Notes: generated from the letters alone by a model not told the origin. Counted from the first letter of the stretch, positions 33,557 through 41,855 are shown. The stretch is DNA of 64,000 bases from Ohessyouella blattaphilus (GCF_024721265.1 NZ_JAMXOC010000010.1:1-64000); one strand, 5' to 3'. Translations and numbers: made by a program.

Positions 33557-33613
33557 TTCATACATCAAGAGGTTTGTTCATATGTATTGGATAAATTGGT
33601 AGAAGAAGTATAA
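33553..33613 (+). pseudogene. AbiEii toxin remnant (internal deletion)
   Basis: The antitoxin stop overlaps an ATG by four bases (ATGA, 33553), which is the usual coupling to the AbiEii nucleotidyltransferase toxin. The frame reads M-I-H-T-S-R, like the start of AbiEii proteins, but then stops after 13 codons at 33592. A second frame from about 33578 reads S-Y-V-L-D-K-L-V-E-E-V and stops at 33611, plausible as the old C-terminus. The simplest reading is that almost the whole toxin gene has been deleted. The family match rests on few residues. Confidence 0.6.
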
Positions 33614-33621
33614 TGAAACCA

Positions 33622-34449
33622 CTAACAATTTCCCATATAGACATACTTTAGATACCGTCTGGCGATTCCCGCTAGGCGGTATATTTTTGCGATTTCGGTG
33701 GCTTCATTATCTAGCATTTGATAGCGGGGAAAGAATCGTGATAGATGCAAGGGGATATCTGCATCAAGGGAAGCAAGCCATTTTGCTAGAGCCCCAATTT
33801 CCTCCTCACTATCGTTCATTCCGGGAATGACGAGTGTGGTGACTTCAATGTGGGCGCTTTGGTGGGCTTCGGTGATAAAGCGCTTTACTGTCTCGAGATC
33901 CCCTTTGACTTTCTTATAAAAGTCATCCGTGAAGCCTTTTAGGTCGATGTTCATTGCGTCAATATAGGGGCTTATTTCGCTGAGTACCTGGGGACTCGCG
34001 GTGCCATTTGTCACGAGGACGTTTACCATACCGGCTTCTTTTACTAGCTTGGCAGTGTCTCTTACGAACTCGTAGCCGATTAGCGGTTCATTATAGGTAT
34101 AGGCGACGCCGATATTGCCGCTTTCGCGCTTCATAAGGGCTAGGTTACAGAGTTCTTCGGGTGTTATCTCCTGAGTTTCTATATCTGCCTTCGAGGCCAT
34201 GGAGATTTCAAAATTTTGGCAAAAAGGGCAACGCAAATTACAACCGTAACTTCCAACAGAGAGAATCAAAGAACCTGGATGAAAGTTACGTAAGGGTTTC
34301 TTTTCGATAGGATCAAGAGCAAGGGCGGTGATTTTACTGTAGTTAAGAGGGATGATTTTGCCGTCGATATTTTGCCGCCCATTGCAAAAGCCCGTTTGCC
34401 CTGGGAGTAATTCACACATATGAAAGCAGACATTACATGTAGTTCGCAT
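33622..34449 (-). CDS. amrS: AmmeMemoRadiSam system radical SAM enzyme (AmrS-like)
   Basis: This 275-residue radical SAM protein resembles pyruvate formate-lyase activating enzymes. The SAM cluster motif is CNLRCPFC (CxxxCxxC) near residue 67, following an N-terminal CNVCFHMCEL cluster with four cysteines (about residues 4-22). Later segments (TYNEPLIGYEF, VTNGTASPQVL, IDLKGFTDDFYKKVKG) are conserved in the family. I chose ATG 34449, preceded by AAGGAGG. It lies 28 bp after the MEMO1-AMMECR1 fusion gene, which defines the three-part AmmeMemoRadiSam system. The substrate and product of this system are not established. Confidence 0.93.
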   Translation of the reverse strand: MRTTCNVCFHMCELLPGQTGFCNGRQNIDGKIIPLNYSKITALALDPIEKKPLRNFHPGSLILSVGSYGCNLRCPFCQNFEISMASKADIETQEITPEELCNLALMKRESGNIGVAYTYNEPLIGYEFVRDTAKLVKEAGMVNVLVTNGTASPQVLSEISPYIDAMNIDLKGFTDDFYKKVKGDLETVKRFITEAHQSAHIEVTTLVIPGMNDSEEEIGALAKWLASLDADIPLHLSRFFPRYQMLDNEATEIAKIYRLAGIARRYLKYVYMGNC

Positions 34450-34477
34450 AGCGATTCCTCCTTGTAGGGAAATAGAA

Positions 34478-35863
34478 CTACTCGTGGCGCACGACTTCAA
34501 AGCGCTCCAACGAATATTCTTCGTCCTCGGTGATACTAGCTTTGTTCTTGGCGATTTTTATTTGGGCAGCGATTGTATCAATGCCTTCTAGATTCGGTAG
34601 AAGTAGCCCGCGTTTATAACCTGAGGTGACGACTACGCCGTACTTCTTCACGTCTAAGTCAGCTTCGGAGGTGATTGCTTCCATCGGACCGAGGACATCA
34701 ACGCTGATAATAAGCTTATCTAGTTCGTCTTCGGAGACCCCGTCAAAGCGAGGATCTCTAGTGGAAGCACTAAGGGCATTTTCGATAATCTCTTCACCTA
34801 AATTTTCTTTCGTTGCCTGGAGGGTACCGATACAACCTCGTAGCCGACCGTCCTTTTTGAGAGATACAAAGGTCCCGGCGGTGGTTTCATAGAACTCGCT
34901 TGGCAAATCTTCAGGCAGCGTAAGCTGCTGTCCTGTTGTTACGTAAAGTTCAATCGCTTGTCTGGCAAGTTTGACATAAATATCTTCTCTGGTTCGATGT
35001 TCGTCTAACCAGAGTTTTTCTTTTGCCAGATACTGCTCTTTAAAGTTACGGGAAAGGTCTTTTTCTAAAGGCTTGTAGGTGCATATTCCGTACCCGACGC
35101 CGAAAGGACCTTGATATGCTAAAGCATCACTGCTAACGGCTGTACGGTCTAGAGTGCCCGCCATTATAGTAAAAGCACGATGCCCGCACTCCCCGGCTTC
35201 ATCAAGAAAAGTCTCGGAAAAATCAAAGAGTTTTTCAAAATCGGCACTGCCCATGACTTCCATTATTTGCTGGTCGTACTTGGGGCCGGCAGGGTTATAG
35301 CCATAGGGACCGGAATCCTTTAGCCGATGAGATAAATCGCCGCTAGCGATAATAACCACATCCTTTTCTAGGACTTGAACGGTTTCTTTAATGATTTGTC
35401 CTAGTGTATAGTGCTCGGTAAGAGAAAGACCGGATAGTCCGATTCGCACAACCTGATAATCACGATAGTATTTATTAATAAAATAAAGGGGAATCATGGT
35501 ACCGTGATCAAGTCTTTTAGTTTGTTCGCCTTCGGTGCCGGCTGGAAAGTCTCTGGCGATTGCCAGCTTCTCGAGATTAGCGATAAATTCTCGGTCGTAA
35601 TCTGCGGAAATCGTGATACCTTCAGCTCCGTAATCCCAGAAATCGCCTTTGGCTCTTTTCCCTGGAGAGATGTGAAAATAGTCGCGGTACATTATTTGAT
35701 GAGGGCTAATGACGATAATAGTTTCTGGCTTTTGCTCACTAATTCTTTCGGCAACGTGATGAAAGGCTGTAGTTATCTCGGCGACTCCTCGTTCTTTGCC
35801 TTCACCTACTTCGGGAATGATAAGGGGCGGATGGGGGACCATATATGTGCCTAAAATACTCAT
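34478..35863 (-). CDS. AmmeMemoRadiSam system fusion protein: MEMO1-like + AMMECR1-like
   Basis: The 461-residue cytoplasmic protein joins two widely conserved domains. Residues 1-270 are MEMO1-like, related to class III extradiol dioxygenases (MVPHPPLIIPE at the start, VISPHQIMYRDYF, ASGDLSHRL). Residues 290-461 are AMMECR1-like, with the signature LRGCIGTL. Human orthologues of both domains are known but their shared chemistry is unclear. ATG 35863 with AAAGGAGG is preferred; an ORF start at 35983 has no support. It is the first gene of a two-gene - strand operon with the radical SAM enzyme and is divergent from an SdpI-like gene. Confidence 0.92.
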   Translation of the reverse strand: MSILGTYMVPHPPLIIPEVGEGKERGVAEITTAFHHVAERISEQKPETIIVISPHQIMYRDYFHISPGKRAKGDFWDYGAEGITISADYDREFIANLEKLAIARDFPAGTEGEQTKRLDHGTMIPLYFINKYYRDYQVVRIGLSGLSLTEHYTLGQIIKETVQVLEKDVVIIASGDLSHRLKDSGPYGYNPAGPKYDQQIMEVMGSADFEKLFDFSETFLDEAGECGHRAFTIMAGTLDRTAVSSDALAYQGPFGVGYGICTYKPLEKDLSRNFKEQYLAKEKLWLDEHRTREDIYVKLARQAIELYVTTGQQLTLPEDLPSEFYETTAGTFVSLKKDGRLRGCIGTLQATKENLGEEIIENALSASTRDPRFDGVSEDELDKLIISVDVLGPMEAITSEADLDVKKYGVVVTSGYKRGLLLPNLEGIDTIAAQIKIAKNKASITEDEEYSLERFEVVRHE

Positions 35864-35887
35864 TGTGATACCTCCTTTTGCATATAT

Positions 35888-35916
35888 TGTACCAAAGGGA
35901 AGCAGAAAATGGTACA
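35888..35916. promoter_or_regulatory. Inverted repeat in the divergent AmmeMemoRadiSam/DUF1648 intergenic region
   Basis: TGTACCA (35888-35894) and TGGTACA (35910-35916) are perfect inverted copies 15 bases apart, in the 93 bp between divergent starts. Each arm is close to a possible -10 box (TACAAT on the - strand, TACACT on the + strand). It may be an operator serving both directions; no regulator is identified. Confidence 0.45.
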
Positions 35917-35956
35917 CTAGTGGTGAGAAATATTCATGGAGAGGAGTGTATTTGAG

Positions 35957-36433
35957 ATGACAAAAGGATGGCGCATCTATCAAAAAATCCTAAATATCTT
36001 AAGCCTAATATTAGTTGCCGGTTCCACTCTTTTTCTGGTGGCCTACTGGTCTCATATTCCAGATGTTGTCCCAGCCCATTACGGGGCTTCCGGTGAAGTG
36101 GATCGCTATGGAAGTAAGGGCGAGCTAATCTTTGTGCAGGTGTTTTTAATTGCCATATACCTCATTATATCTTTAGTGGAGCGACAACCGCGGACGTGGA
36201 ATACAGGGGTTACGATGACGGAGCGCAACAAAGACGTTGTTCACCAAGAGGTGGGTAATATCCTGATTACCATAAAATTTACAATGATGGTAATGTTCGT
36301 ATATGTCCAGGGGATTAGTATTTTTGGTCGCAACCTTGGGGTGTGGTTTATGAGTGCCACCTTAATTGCCACTTTTGGTAGTTTGATATTCTTCTCGATT
36401 CGCGTATATTTTAAAAGCAGGAGATTGCAATGA
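35957..36433 (+). CDS. DUF1648 (SdpI-like) membrane protein
   Basis: A 158-residue membrane protein with about four helices. The segment after the first helix, SHIPDVVPAHYGASGEVDRYGSKGEL, is the DUF1648 signature found in the N-terminal part of the SdpI immunity family. It lacks the second SdpI domain. Function is unknown; an immunity or envelope role is only suggested by SdpI. ATG 35957 lies 10 bases after GAGGAG; another in-frame ATG at 35936 precedes that site. The 3' end overlaps the next gene by ATGA. Confidence 0.85.
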   Translation: MTKGWRIYQKILNILSLILVAGSTLFLVAYWSHIPDVVPAHYGASGEVDRYGSKGELIFVQVFLIAIYLIISLVERQPRTWNTGVTMTERNKDVVHQEVGNILITIKFTMMVMFVYVQGISIFGRNLGVWFMSATLIATFGSLIFFSIRVYFKSRRLQ

Positions 36434-36864
36434 CGATTCTAATCGATGCTGATGGTTGCCCAGTAGTGAAGATCGCTGTCCAGTTGGCAACGAAATATAA
36501 AAAGGAATGTATCATACTCTGTGATACATCTCATACCTTTTCCGTAGAGGGCGCAAGGACCATAACGGTTTCCAAAGGAAGCGATAGCGTGGATTTTGCT
36601 CTTGTTAATATGGTACAGCCAGGGGATATTGTTGTAACCCAGGACTATGGATTGGCCGCCATGTGCCTGGCAAGAAAAGGCATTCCGATTAGTCAAAACG
36701 GCATGGTATATACCGATTACAACATCGACTCCCTGCTTTTGGCGCGGCATACGGCGAAGAAAGTGCGGATGAGTGGTGGGCGCCTGAAAGGTCCTGCCAA
36801 AAGAAGCGCCGAACAGGACAAAGCCTTTGAGAAAAAAATAGAAGAATTATTAGTACAAAATTAA
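36430..36864 (+). CDS. UPF0178/DUF188 family protein (YaiI/YqxD-like)
   Basis: The 144-residue product has the YaiI/YqxD pattern: ILIDADGCPVVKIA at the N-terminus, SDSVDFALVNMVQPGDIVVTQDYGLAAMCLA in the middle, and SGGRLKGPAKRSAEQDKAF near the end. The fold is PIN-related with conserved acidic residues (Asp6, Asp8, Asp56), so a nuclease role is possible but unproven. It overlaps the DUF1648 gene by four bases and its stop lies inside a strong terminator. Confidence 0.9.
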   Translation: MTILIDADGCPVVKIAVQLATKYKKECIILCDTSHTFSVEGARTITVSKGSDSVDFALVNMVQPGDIVVTQDYGLAAMCLARKGIPISQNGMVYTDYNIDSLLLARHTAKKVRMSGGRLKGPAKRSAEQDKAFEKKIEELLVQN

Positions 36865-36899
36865 GAAAGGGAGCGCTGCTTCCTTTCTTAATTTTTTTT
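36861..36899 (+). terminator. Rho-independent terminator after the DUF188 gene
   Basis: TTAAGAAAGG (36861-36870) pairs with CCTTTCTTAA (36882-36891), with further pairing of GAGC and GCTT inside, followed by eight T. The stop codon is part of the stem. Confidence 0.93.
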
Positions 36900-36912
36900 A
36901 AGATTAGGTGCC

Positions 36913-36940
36913 TTTACCTGTAAGGTAACGAGTTTAGAAT
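36913..36940 (+). promoter_or_regulatory. Putative promoter of the citrate lyase operon
   Basis: TTTACC at 36913-36918 and TAGAAT at 36935-36940 are 16 bases apart, 32 bases before the citD start. Two inverted repeats are nearby: TTACC/GGTAA within the spacer, and GAAAGCAC (36941-36948) / GTGCTTTC (36963-36970), which flanks the ribosome site. The divergent-partner response regulator downstream is a candidate regulator. Confidence 0.5.
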
Positions 36941-36971
36941 GAAAGCACAGATAAAGGAGGAGGTGCTTTCC

Positions 36972-37262
36972 ATGAAGATAGTAAAACCAGCTGTAGCAGG
37001 AACTTTAGAATCCAGCGATTGTCAAGTGACCGTAGAAAGCGGCCAAGGAGAGGTTGAATTAGAACTAACTAGCAGTGTAATCAGTCAATACGGGGAACAG
37101 ATTGAGAACGTAATTAGGGAAACTCTAGATAAGTTAGCAGTAGAAAGTGTGAAAATCACTGTCGTTGATAAAGGGGCTTTAGACTGTACCATTAGAGCCA
37201 GGGTAGAATGTGCCGTTTATCGTGCTAACGGACAGACGGGTCCATGGAGGGAAATCGCATGA
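36972..37262 (+). CDS. citD: Citrate lyase acyl carrier protein (gamma subunit)
   Basis: The 96-residue CitD carries the phosphoribosyl-dephospho-CoA group on a serine. Here Ser14 lies in AVAGTLESSD, the same place as Ser14 in the characterised Klebsiella protein. The acetyl thioester on this arm is exchanged for citrate by CitF and cleaved by CitE. I start at ATG 36972, preceded by AAAGGAGGAGG, because MKIVKPAVAG is the family N-terminus; the ORF start at 36939 adds unrelated residues. The stop overlaps the citE start by ATGA. Confidence 0.95.
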   Translation: MKIVKPAVAGTLESSDCQVTVESGQGEVELELTSSVISQYGEQIENVIRETLDKLAVESVKITVVDKGALDCTIRARVECAVYRANGQTGPWREIA

Positions 37263-38146
37263 ACGAAAATAAAAAACGTTTAAGACGAACCATGATGTTC
37301 TTAAATGCTCAGAAACCAGGACTTATTAAGGATGCGTATATCTATAAACCAGATTCGATTATTTTCGACTTAGAGGATGCGGTGGCTGAGAATCAAAAAG
37401 ATGCAGCCAGATACTCACTTTTTCACGCGTTAACCACCATTGATTATCGGGGCTGCGAAAAGGTGGTGCGTATCAACGGTCTCGACACACCATACTGGCG
37501 GGAAGACGTGCGGTGTGCCGTTGCCAGTGGCTGCGATGCCATTCGGGTACCAAAGACCGAGAGTCCCCAGCAGATTAAACTAGTGGAAGAAGAAATTGTG
37601 AAAGCGGAAAAAGTCTATCACATTCCGGCGGGTAAAGTTCTGATTATGGCCGCTGTTGAATCTGCTAGAGGGGTAATGAAAGCCTTAGACGTGTGTGAAG
37701 CCTCGGAGAGAATGTTTGGAGTAGCTCTTTCAGGAGGGGATTACACTAGGGATTTGCAGACGCACATTACCGGAACTGGTGTGGAGTTAATGGGCGCTCG
37801 GCAGCAACTTATTATTGCCGCTCGGGCAGCGAAAGTGCAGTGCTTTGATACGGTTTTCACCGATCTTGATAATATGGATGGCTTTCGCCAAGAGGTAGAG
37901 ACCATAAGACTGATGGGCTTTGACGGTAAATCGATTGTCAATCCGCGACAAATCGGAATCGTCCATGATATTTTCACACCGACAAAGAAGGATATTATTT
38001 TTTCGGAAAAAGTGGTCAGGGAAATCGACGAGAAGAAGAAACAAGGCATTGGCGTATTTACTGTAGATGGAAAGATGATTGATATTGCCTTTTATGACGG
38101 TGCAAAGCGGGTTCTAGATATGGCTAAGGCCTCAGGAATTTACTAG
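37259..38146 (+). CDS. citE: Citrate lyase beta subunit
   Basis: The 295-residue CitE is a TIM-barrel lyase that cleaves citryl-ACP to acetyl-ACP and oxaloacetate. The start RRTMMFLNAQKPGLIKDA and the IIFDLEDAVAENQKDAAR segment with acidic metal ligands are canonical. Further motifs are AAVESARGVMKAL and ALSGGDYTRDLQ. GGAGGG lies eight bases before the ATG at 37259, which overlaps the citD stop. It is followed 12 bp later by citF. CitE-like proteins also exist outside citrate lyase, but the full D-E-F-X-G set fixes the role here. Confidence 0.96.
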   Translation: MNENKKRLRRTMMFLNAQKPGLIKDAYIYKPDSIIFDLEDAVAENQKDAARYSLFHALTTIDYRGCEKVVRINGLDTPYWREDVRCAVASGCDAIRVPKTESPQQIKLVEEEIVKAEKVYHIPAGKVLIMAAVESARGVMKALDVCEASERMFGVALSGGDYTRDLQTHITGTGVELMGARQQLIIAARAAKVQCFDTVFTDLDNMDGFRQEVETIRLMGFDGKSIVNPRQIGIVHDIFTPTKKDIIFSEKVVREIDEKKKQGIGVFTVDGKMIDIAFYDGAKRVLDMAKASGIY

Positions 38147-38158
38147 GAGGAATGAAAA

Positions 38159-39709
38159 ATGCTGAATAATGTGGGACGAGATATACCGGAAGAAGTAATC
38201 GAGACGACAAAAAAAGAAGTATTCAAGGGGGTACGTTATTATGATGGGCACGTTTATGAAAAAAAAGGACCGGAAACGAAGTGCGTTATTCGCTCCGGTG
38301 GAGATAAGTTGGTTGCTGGTATTCGTGACGTTTTGCTTAAATGTGGGATCAAAGATGGTATGACCTTAAGCTTTCATCACCATTTCCGGGATGGAGATTA
38401 TATCGTCAATATGGTAATGAAAGAGGTGCATGAGTTAGGTATTAAGGACATTACCATCTGTGCCAGTTCCTTAGGGAAAGCTCACGATCCCCTTTGTGAT
38501 TATATTGAAGATGGTACCATTACCCAGATACAGTCATCTGGTGTAAGAGGCCGAGTAGGCCAGGCTATTTCCGAAGGGAAATTAAAAGGATACGCCATTA
38601 TGCGCTCACACGGCGGTCGCGTACGAGCGATTGAGTCCGGCGAAGTTAAGATTGATATCGCCTTTATCGGGGCGCCGACTTGTGATGATTATGGGAATTG
38701 TCGGGGAATCGGTGGGGTTTCAAACTGTGGCGTCTTATCTTATTCTATGGTGGATGGCGATTATGCCGATAAAGTGGTGGCGATTACCGATTGCCTAGTG
38801 CCCTTTCCTAATTTTCCAGCCCATATCTCCATGACCAAGGTGGACTATGTGGTAGAAGTGGAGGCCATTGGTAATCCAGAAAAAATTGCCACAGGTGCGG
38901 CGAAACCGACAACGGATATGCGTAAGCTGATGATGGCCGATTACTGTACTCAGTTTGTTATCAATACCCCTTACTTTAAAGATGGCTTTTCCTATCAGAC
39001 GGGAGTTGGTGGCGCTTCGATTGCTTCTACGATCTCTCTAGCGAAAGTTATGAAGGAACGAAATATCCGGATGGGCTTTGGCGTTGGTGGGTTGACGAAA
39101 CCAATGTGTGATTTGCTACTTAATAACCAGGTGGATTGTCTCCTTGATACCCAGGATTTTGACTTAGATGCCGTAAAGTCGGTGCAAAACATGAAGCATT
39201 TTCGGATTTCTGCCTCAGAGTATGCCAATCCCTTTAATAAAGGAGCCATTGTTAATAAATTAGATTTTGTCATTCTTGCTACCCTAGAGGTAGATGTGAA
39301 CTTTAATTGCAACGTAGTAGTAGGTTCTGACGGGGTTATTACTGGCGCCCAGGGCGGACACCCAGATACGGCGGCTGGAGCAAAGTGTACCGTTGTGCTG
39401 ACGCCGCTCTTACAGGGAAGAACGCCGGCGGTATGTAATGAGGTAACAACGGTTACGACTCCTGGAGAATCGATTGATGTGGTTATTACCGATTATGGGA
39501 TTGCCATTAATCCAGCTAGACAGGATCTGATTGACTGCATGAAAGAGGTTAAGTTACCTTTTAAGACGATTGAAGAGTTACGTGATATTGCCTTTTCCAT
39601 TGCGGGTGAACCGAAGAAGGTTGCTTTTGAGGACCGGGTGGTAGGGATTATCGAAAGTCGGGACGGTACCATTATGGATGTAGTTCGTCAGGTAAAAAAG
39701 CGAGCGTAA
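38159..39709 (+). CDS. citF: Citrate lyase alpha subunit (citrate:acetyl-ACP transferase)
   Basis: The 516-residue CitF exchanges acetate for citrate on the acyl carrier protein. It is a CoA-transferase-like protein of normal length. The N-terminus has NNVGRDIPEEV; recognisable parts are FHHHFRDGDYIVNMV, SHGGRVRAIESGEV, and GGHPDTAAGAKCTVV near residue 400. It is preceded by AGGAGG and followed 17 bp later by citX. With CitD and CitE it makes the complete three-subunit lyase. Confidence 0.96.
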   Translation: MLNNVGRDIPEEVIETTKKEVFKGVRYYDGHVYEKKGPETKCVIRSGGDKLVAGIRDVLLKCGIKDGMTLSFHHHFRDGDYIVNMVMKEVHELGIKDITICASSLGKAHDPLCDYIEDGTITQIQSSGVRGRVGQAISEGKLKGYAIMRSHGGRVRAIESGEVKIDIAFIGAPTCDDYGNCRGIGGVSNCGVLSYSMVDGDYADKVVAITDCLVPFPNFPAHISMTKVDYVVEVEAIGNPEKIATGAAKPTTDMRKLMMADYCTQFVINTPYFKDGFSYQTGVGGASIASTISLAKVMKERNIRMGFGVGGLTKPMCDLLLNNQVDCLLDTQDFDLDAVKSVQNMKHFRISASEYANPFNKGAIVNKLDFVILATLEVDVNFNCNVVVGSDGVITGAQGGHPDTAAGAKCTVVLTPLLQGRTPAVCNEVTTVTTPGESIDVVITDYGIAINPARQDLIDCMKEVKLPFKTIEELRDIAFSIAGEPKKVAFEDRVVGIIESRDGTIMDVVRQVKKRA

Positions 39710-39726
39710 AAACGAGGTGGTTCAAG

Positions 39727-40254
39727 ATGATTAAGGAAGAAAGAGTGGTAAATCTGCAGGAAGTGTTAGACTTTCGTGAGGAGAAAGACCAGTTGCAAAA
39801 GGCCTTAATGGAGAAATACGAGCAGGCGGTAGTGGTAAGCTTTGGGATGAATATTCCGGGGAAAGTTAAGGTGACGAAAGAGAGTTATTGGGCGTTTATT
39901 TATGGGTGTAAAACGATAGAATCTCTTTTTCACGACCTCGGTCTTGTGGTTTATCGAAAGAAAGCTCAGTGTTGCGGGGCTGGTAATAGTGCTATCTACG
40001 CTTTAGGTGGCAGTAGCATCAGAGAAATGAAGGAAAAGATGGTGGAGATTGAGGAAAATCATCCGCTGGGTCGTCTTTTTGATATTGACGTAATGGAAAA
40101 AGGCAGCAGTATCTCCCGGGTAGAAATTGGAAGAGAGCCGCGTAAATGTCTACTTTGTGGACAAGATGCGAAGCTTTGTTGCCGGAGCGTGGCCCATTCA
40201 CAAGAAGAAGTGGCAGGTAAAGCCGGAGAAATCATTCGTCAGTACTTAAACTAA
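39727..40254 (+). CDS. citX: Apo-citrate lyase phosphoribosyl-dephospho-CoA transferase
   Basis: The 175-residue CitX attaches the prosthetic group made by CitG to Ser14 of CitD. The strongest signatures are HPLGRLFDIDVM (about residues 118-129) with its metal-binding acids, and RKCLLC followed by CCRSVAHS at the end. Length and operon position (between citF and citG) are standard. An ACGAGGTGG site precedes the ATG. Confidence 0.93.
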   Translation: MIKEERVVNLQEVLDFREEKDQLQKALMEKYEQAVVVSFGMNIPGKVKVTKESYWAFIYGCKTIESLFHDLGLVVYRKKAQCCGAGNSAIYALGGSSIREMKEKMVEIEENHPLGRLFDIDVMEKGSSISRVEIGREPRKCLLCGQDAKLCCRSVAHSQEEVAGKAGEIIRQYLN

Positions 40255-40268
40255 AGGGGTGATAAAGC

Positions 40269-41087
40269 ATGAAGGTGCAAGAGATAAGTTACGGTTATGA
40301 AAAGGAGTGCGAAGAGGTGGCCAATCTGGCTTACCAAGCGCTTTTAGAAGAGGTGTATACTACCGTTAAGCCAGGGCTAGTTGATTTGTATTCAAATGGT
40401 GCCCATCAAGATATGGATGTTCGGCTTTTCGAAGTGAGTGCCTCAACTCTTCGCCCTTATTTTTCAAAGATGGCTTTTGCCGGTGCTCATGTAATTGGGC
40501 CTTATGAGGATATTTTTAGAGAAATTAGGAAGTGGGGAAAGATCGCTGAGCAAGCAATGTACGGGCAGACGAAGGGAGTTAATACCCATAAAGGATTAAT
40601 CTTTTCGTTAGGAATTTTTTGTGCTGCTTATGGTCTTTGCCTAAGACAACAAAGGTCCATTAGTCTTGAGAATTTAATTAAGGAAGAGCAGAAGCTAGTA
40701 CGCTTAACCCTAGAAAAGGAAGTGGCCAAGTTAGCAGGAAATAAAAGAGGCGCTGGTGCAAGAGGAGAAGCGCTAAGTGGTTATCGGAGTGTTACAGAGG
40801 TGGCCATGCCCCAGATGGTGAGGGCTCTTGCGCTAGGGAAGGATTGGAACAGGGTAAAGCAAGAAACATTATTCTCCCTAATGGCAGTAGTAGAAGATGC
40901 GAATATCTTAGCAAGATGTAACCGAGAAACCCTGCTTGAAGTACGAGAACTAGCGCTTAGTCTCCAAGGAGCAGATATGAGTAAGTGTAAGGAAGTGGAT
41001 AGGTATTTTATCCAGCGTAACATCAGTCCTGGAGGTAGTGCCGATCTTTTGGCCCTGACGATTTTTATTCATAGTATTGTGTGCTAG
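40269..41087 (+). CDS. citG: Triphosphoribosyl-dephospho-CoA synthase
   Basis: The 272-residue CitG condenses dephospho-CoA with ATP to form the citrate lyase prosthetic-group precursor. Conserved segments are TVKPGLVDLYSNGAHQDMD (about residues 34-52), GVNTHKGLIFSLG (near 105), and EDANILARC, then GGSADLLA at the end. The length is a little below that of some CitG proteins but complete. AAGGGGTG precedes the ATG, and it closes the citD-citE-citF-citX-citG run. No terminator is seen; the convergent regulator gene begins 14 bp further on. Confidence 0.93.
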   Translation: MKVQEISYGYEKECEEVANLAYQALLEEVYTTVKPGLVDLYSNGAHQDMDVRLFEVSASTLRPYFSKMAFAGAHVIGPYEDIFREIRKWGKIAEQAMYGQTKGVNTHKGLIFSLGIFCAAYGLCLRQQRSISLENLIKEEQKLVRLTLEKEVAKLAGNKRGAGARGEALSGYRSVTEVAMPQMVRALALGKDWNRVKQETLFSLMAVVEDANILARCNRETLLEVRELALSLQGADMSKCKEVDRYFIQRNISPGGSADLLALTIFIHSIVC

Positions 41088-41100
41088 TTATTAATATTAA

Positions 41101-41787
41101 TTATGGTATAAAACGATAGCCTACCCCTCTAACGGTAACGATATGGGTGGGCTTTTTGCTGTCTGCTTCAATCTTGCTACGGAGGCGGTTGATATAAACC
41201 ATAATGGCGTTATCATCGACAGCGATGTCTGTGCCCCAGACTTGCTCGTAGATCATATCCTTTGTGAAGACTTGGCCGGGATGATGGAGGAACATGGACA
41301 TAAGAGCGCTTTCTTTATAGGAAAGGATAATCTCTTCACCGCTTTTATAGAAACGCATGGTAGTGGTGTCGAAAGAGAATTCACCGCGCTCAATCATGGT
41401 CTTATGTTCGTCCATGAGTTGTTGATTGCGCCGTAAAATGGCCTTTACTTTCGCACCGACGACGACAGGGCGAAAGGGTTTGGTGATGTAGTCATCAGCA
41501 CCGAGAGAAAGACCGTATAAAGAGTCAAAGTCTTCATTGCGGCCACTAATAACCATTACCGGAGTATTGATTCCTTGAGAGCGCATATGCTTAATAATTT
41601 CAAAGCCTTCCATATCGCCTAGAGAGATATCTAAAAGGACGATATCAAAGGTATGATCCTTTAAGAGCGCGAGCGCCTCATGCCCATTTTCTGCAAGGGT
41701 ACAACTTAAATCGTTGCTTTGCATTACCTTTTCTAATAGTTTGCGAATTGCCGGGTCGTCATCAACGATTAATACTCTGTTTGCCAT
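41101..41787 (-). CDS. OmpR/PhoB-family response regulator
   Basis: The 228-residue regulator has a receiver domain (residues 1-118) with Asp9/Asp10, phosphoacceptor Asp53 (LLDISLGD), Ser in VISGR and Lys in ITKPF, followed by a winged-helix DNA-binding domain (about 130-226: YKESALMSMFLHHPGQVFTKD, VDDNAIMVYINRLRSKIE, VRGVGYRF). ATG 41787 with GGAG upstream is preferred. It is divergent from a hybrid histidine kinase 85 bp away and convergent with citG. Citrate sensing in other bacteria uses the CitA/CitB (DpiBA) type, so this pair would be a different solution if it controls the cluster. Confidence 0.93.
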   Translation of the reverse strand: MANRVLIVDDDPAIRKLLEKVMQSNDLSCTLAENGHEALALLKDHTFDIVLLDISLGDMEGFEIIKHMRSQGINTPVMVISGRNEDFDSLYGLSLGADDYITKPFRPVVVGAKVKAILRRNQQLMDEHKTMIERGEFSFDTTTMRFYKSGEEIILSYKESALMSMFLHHPGQVFTKDMIYEQVWGTDIAVDDNAIMVYINRLRSKIEADSKKPTHIVTVRGVGYRFIP

Positions 41788-41826
41788 AATATTCTCCACA
41801 TCGTAAGTTTCATAAGATATAATACA

Positions 41827-41855
41827 ATTATAAAGGTAGCCAAGTGGCAAGTCAA
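41827..41855 (-). promoter_or_regulatory. Putative sigma-A promoter of the response regulator
   Basis: On the - strand TTGACT (41855-41850) and TATAAT (41832-41827) are 17 bases apart. The regulator ATG lies 39 bases downstream. Confidence 0.7.
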
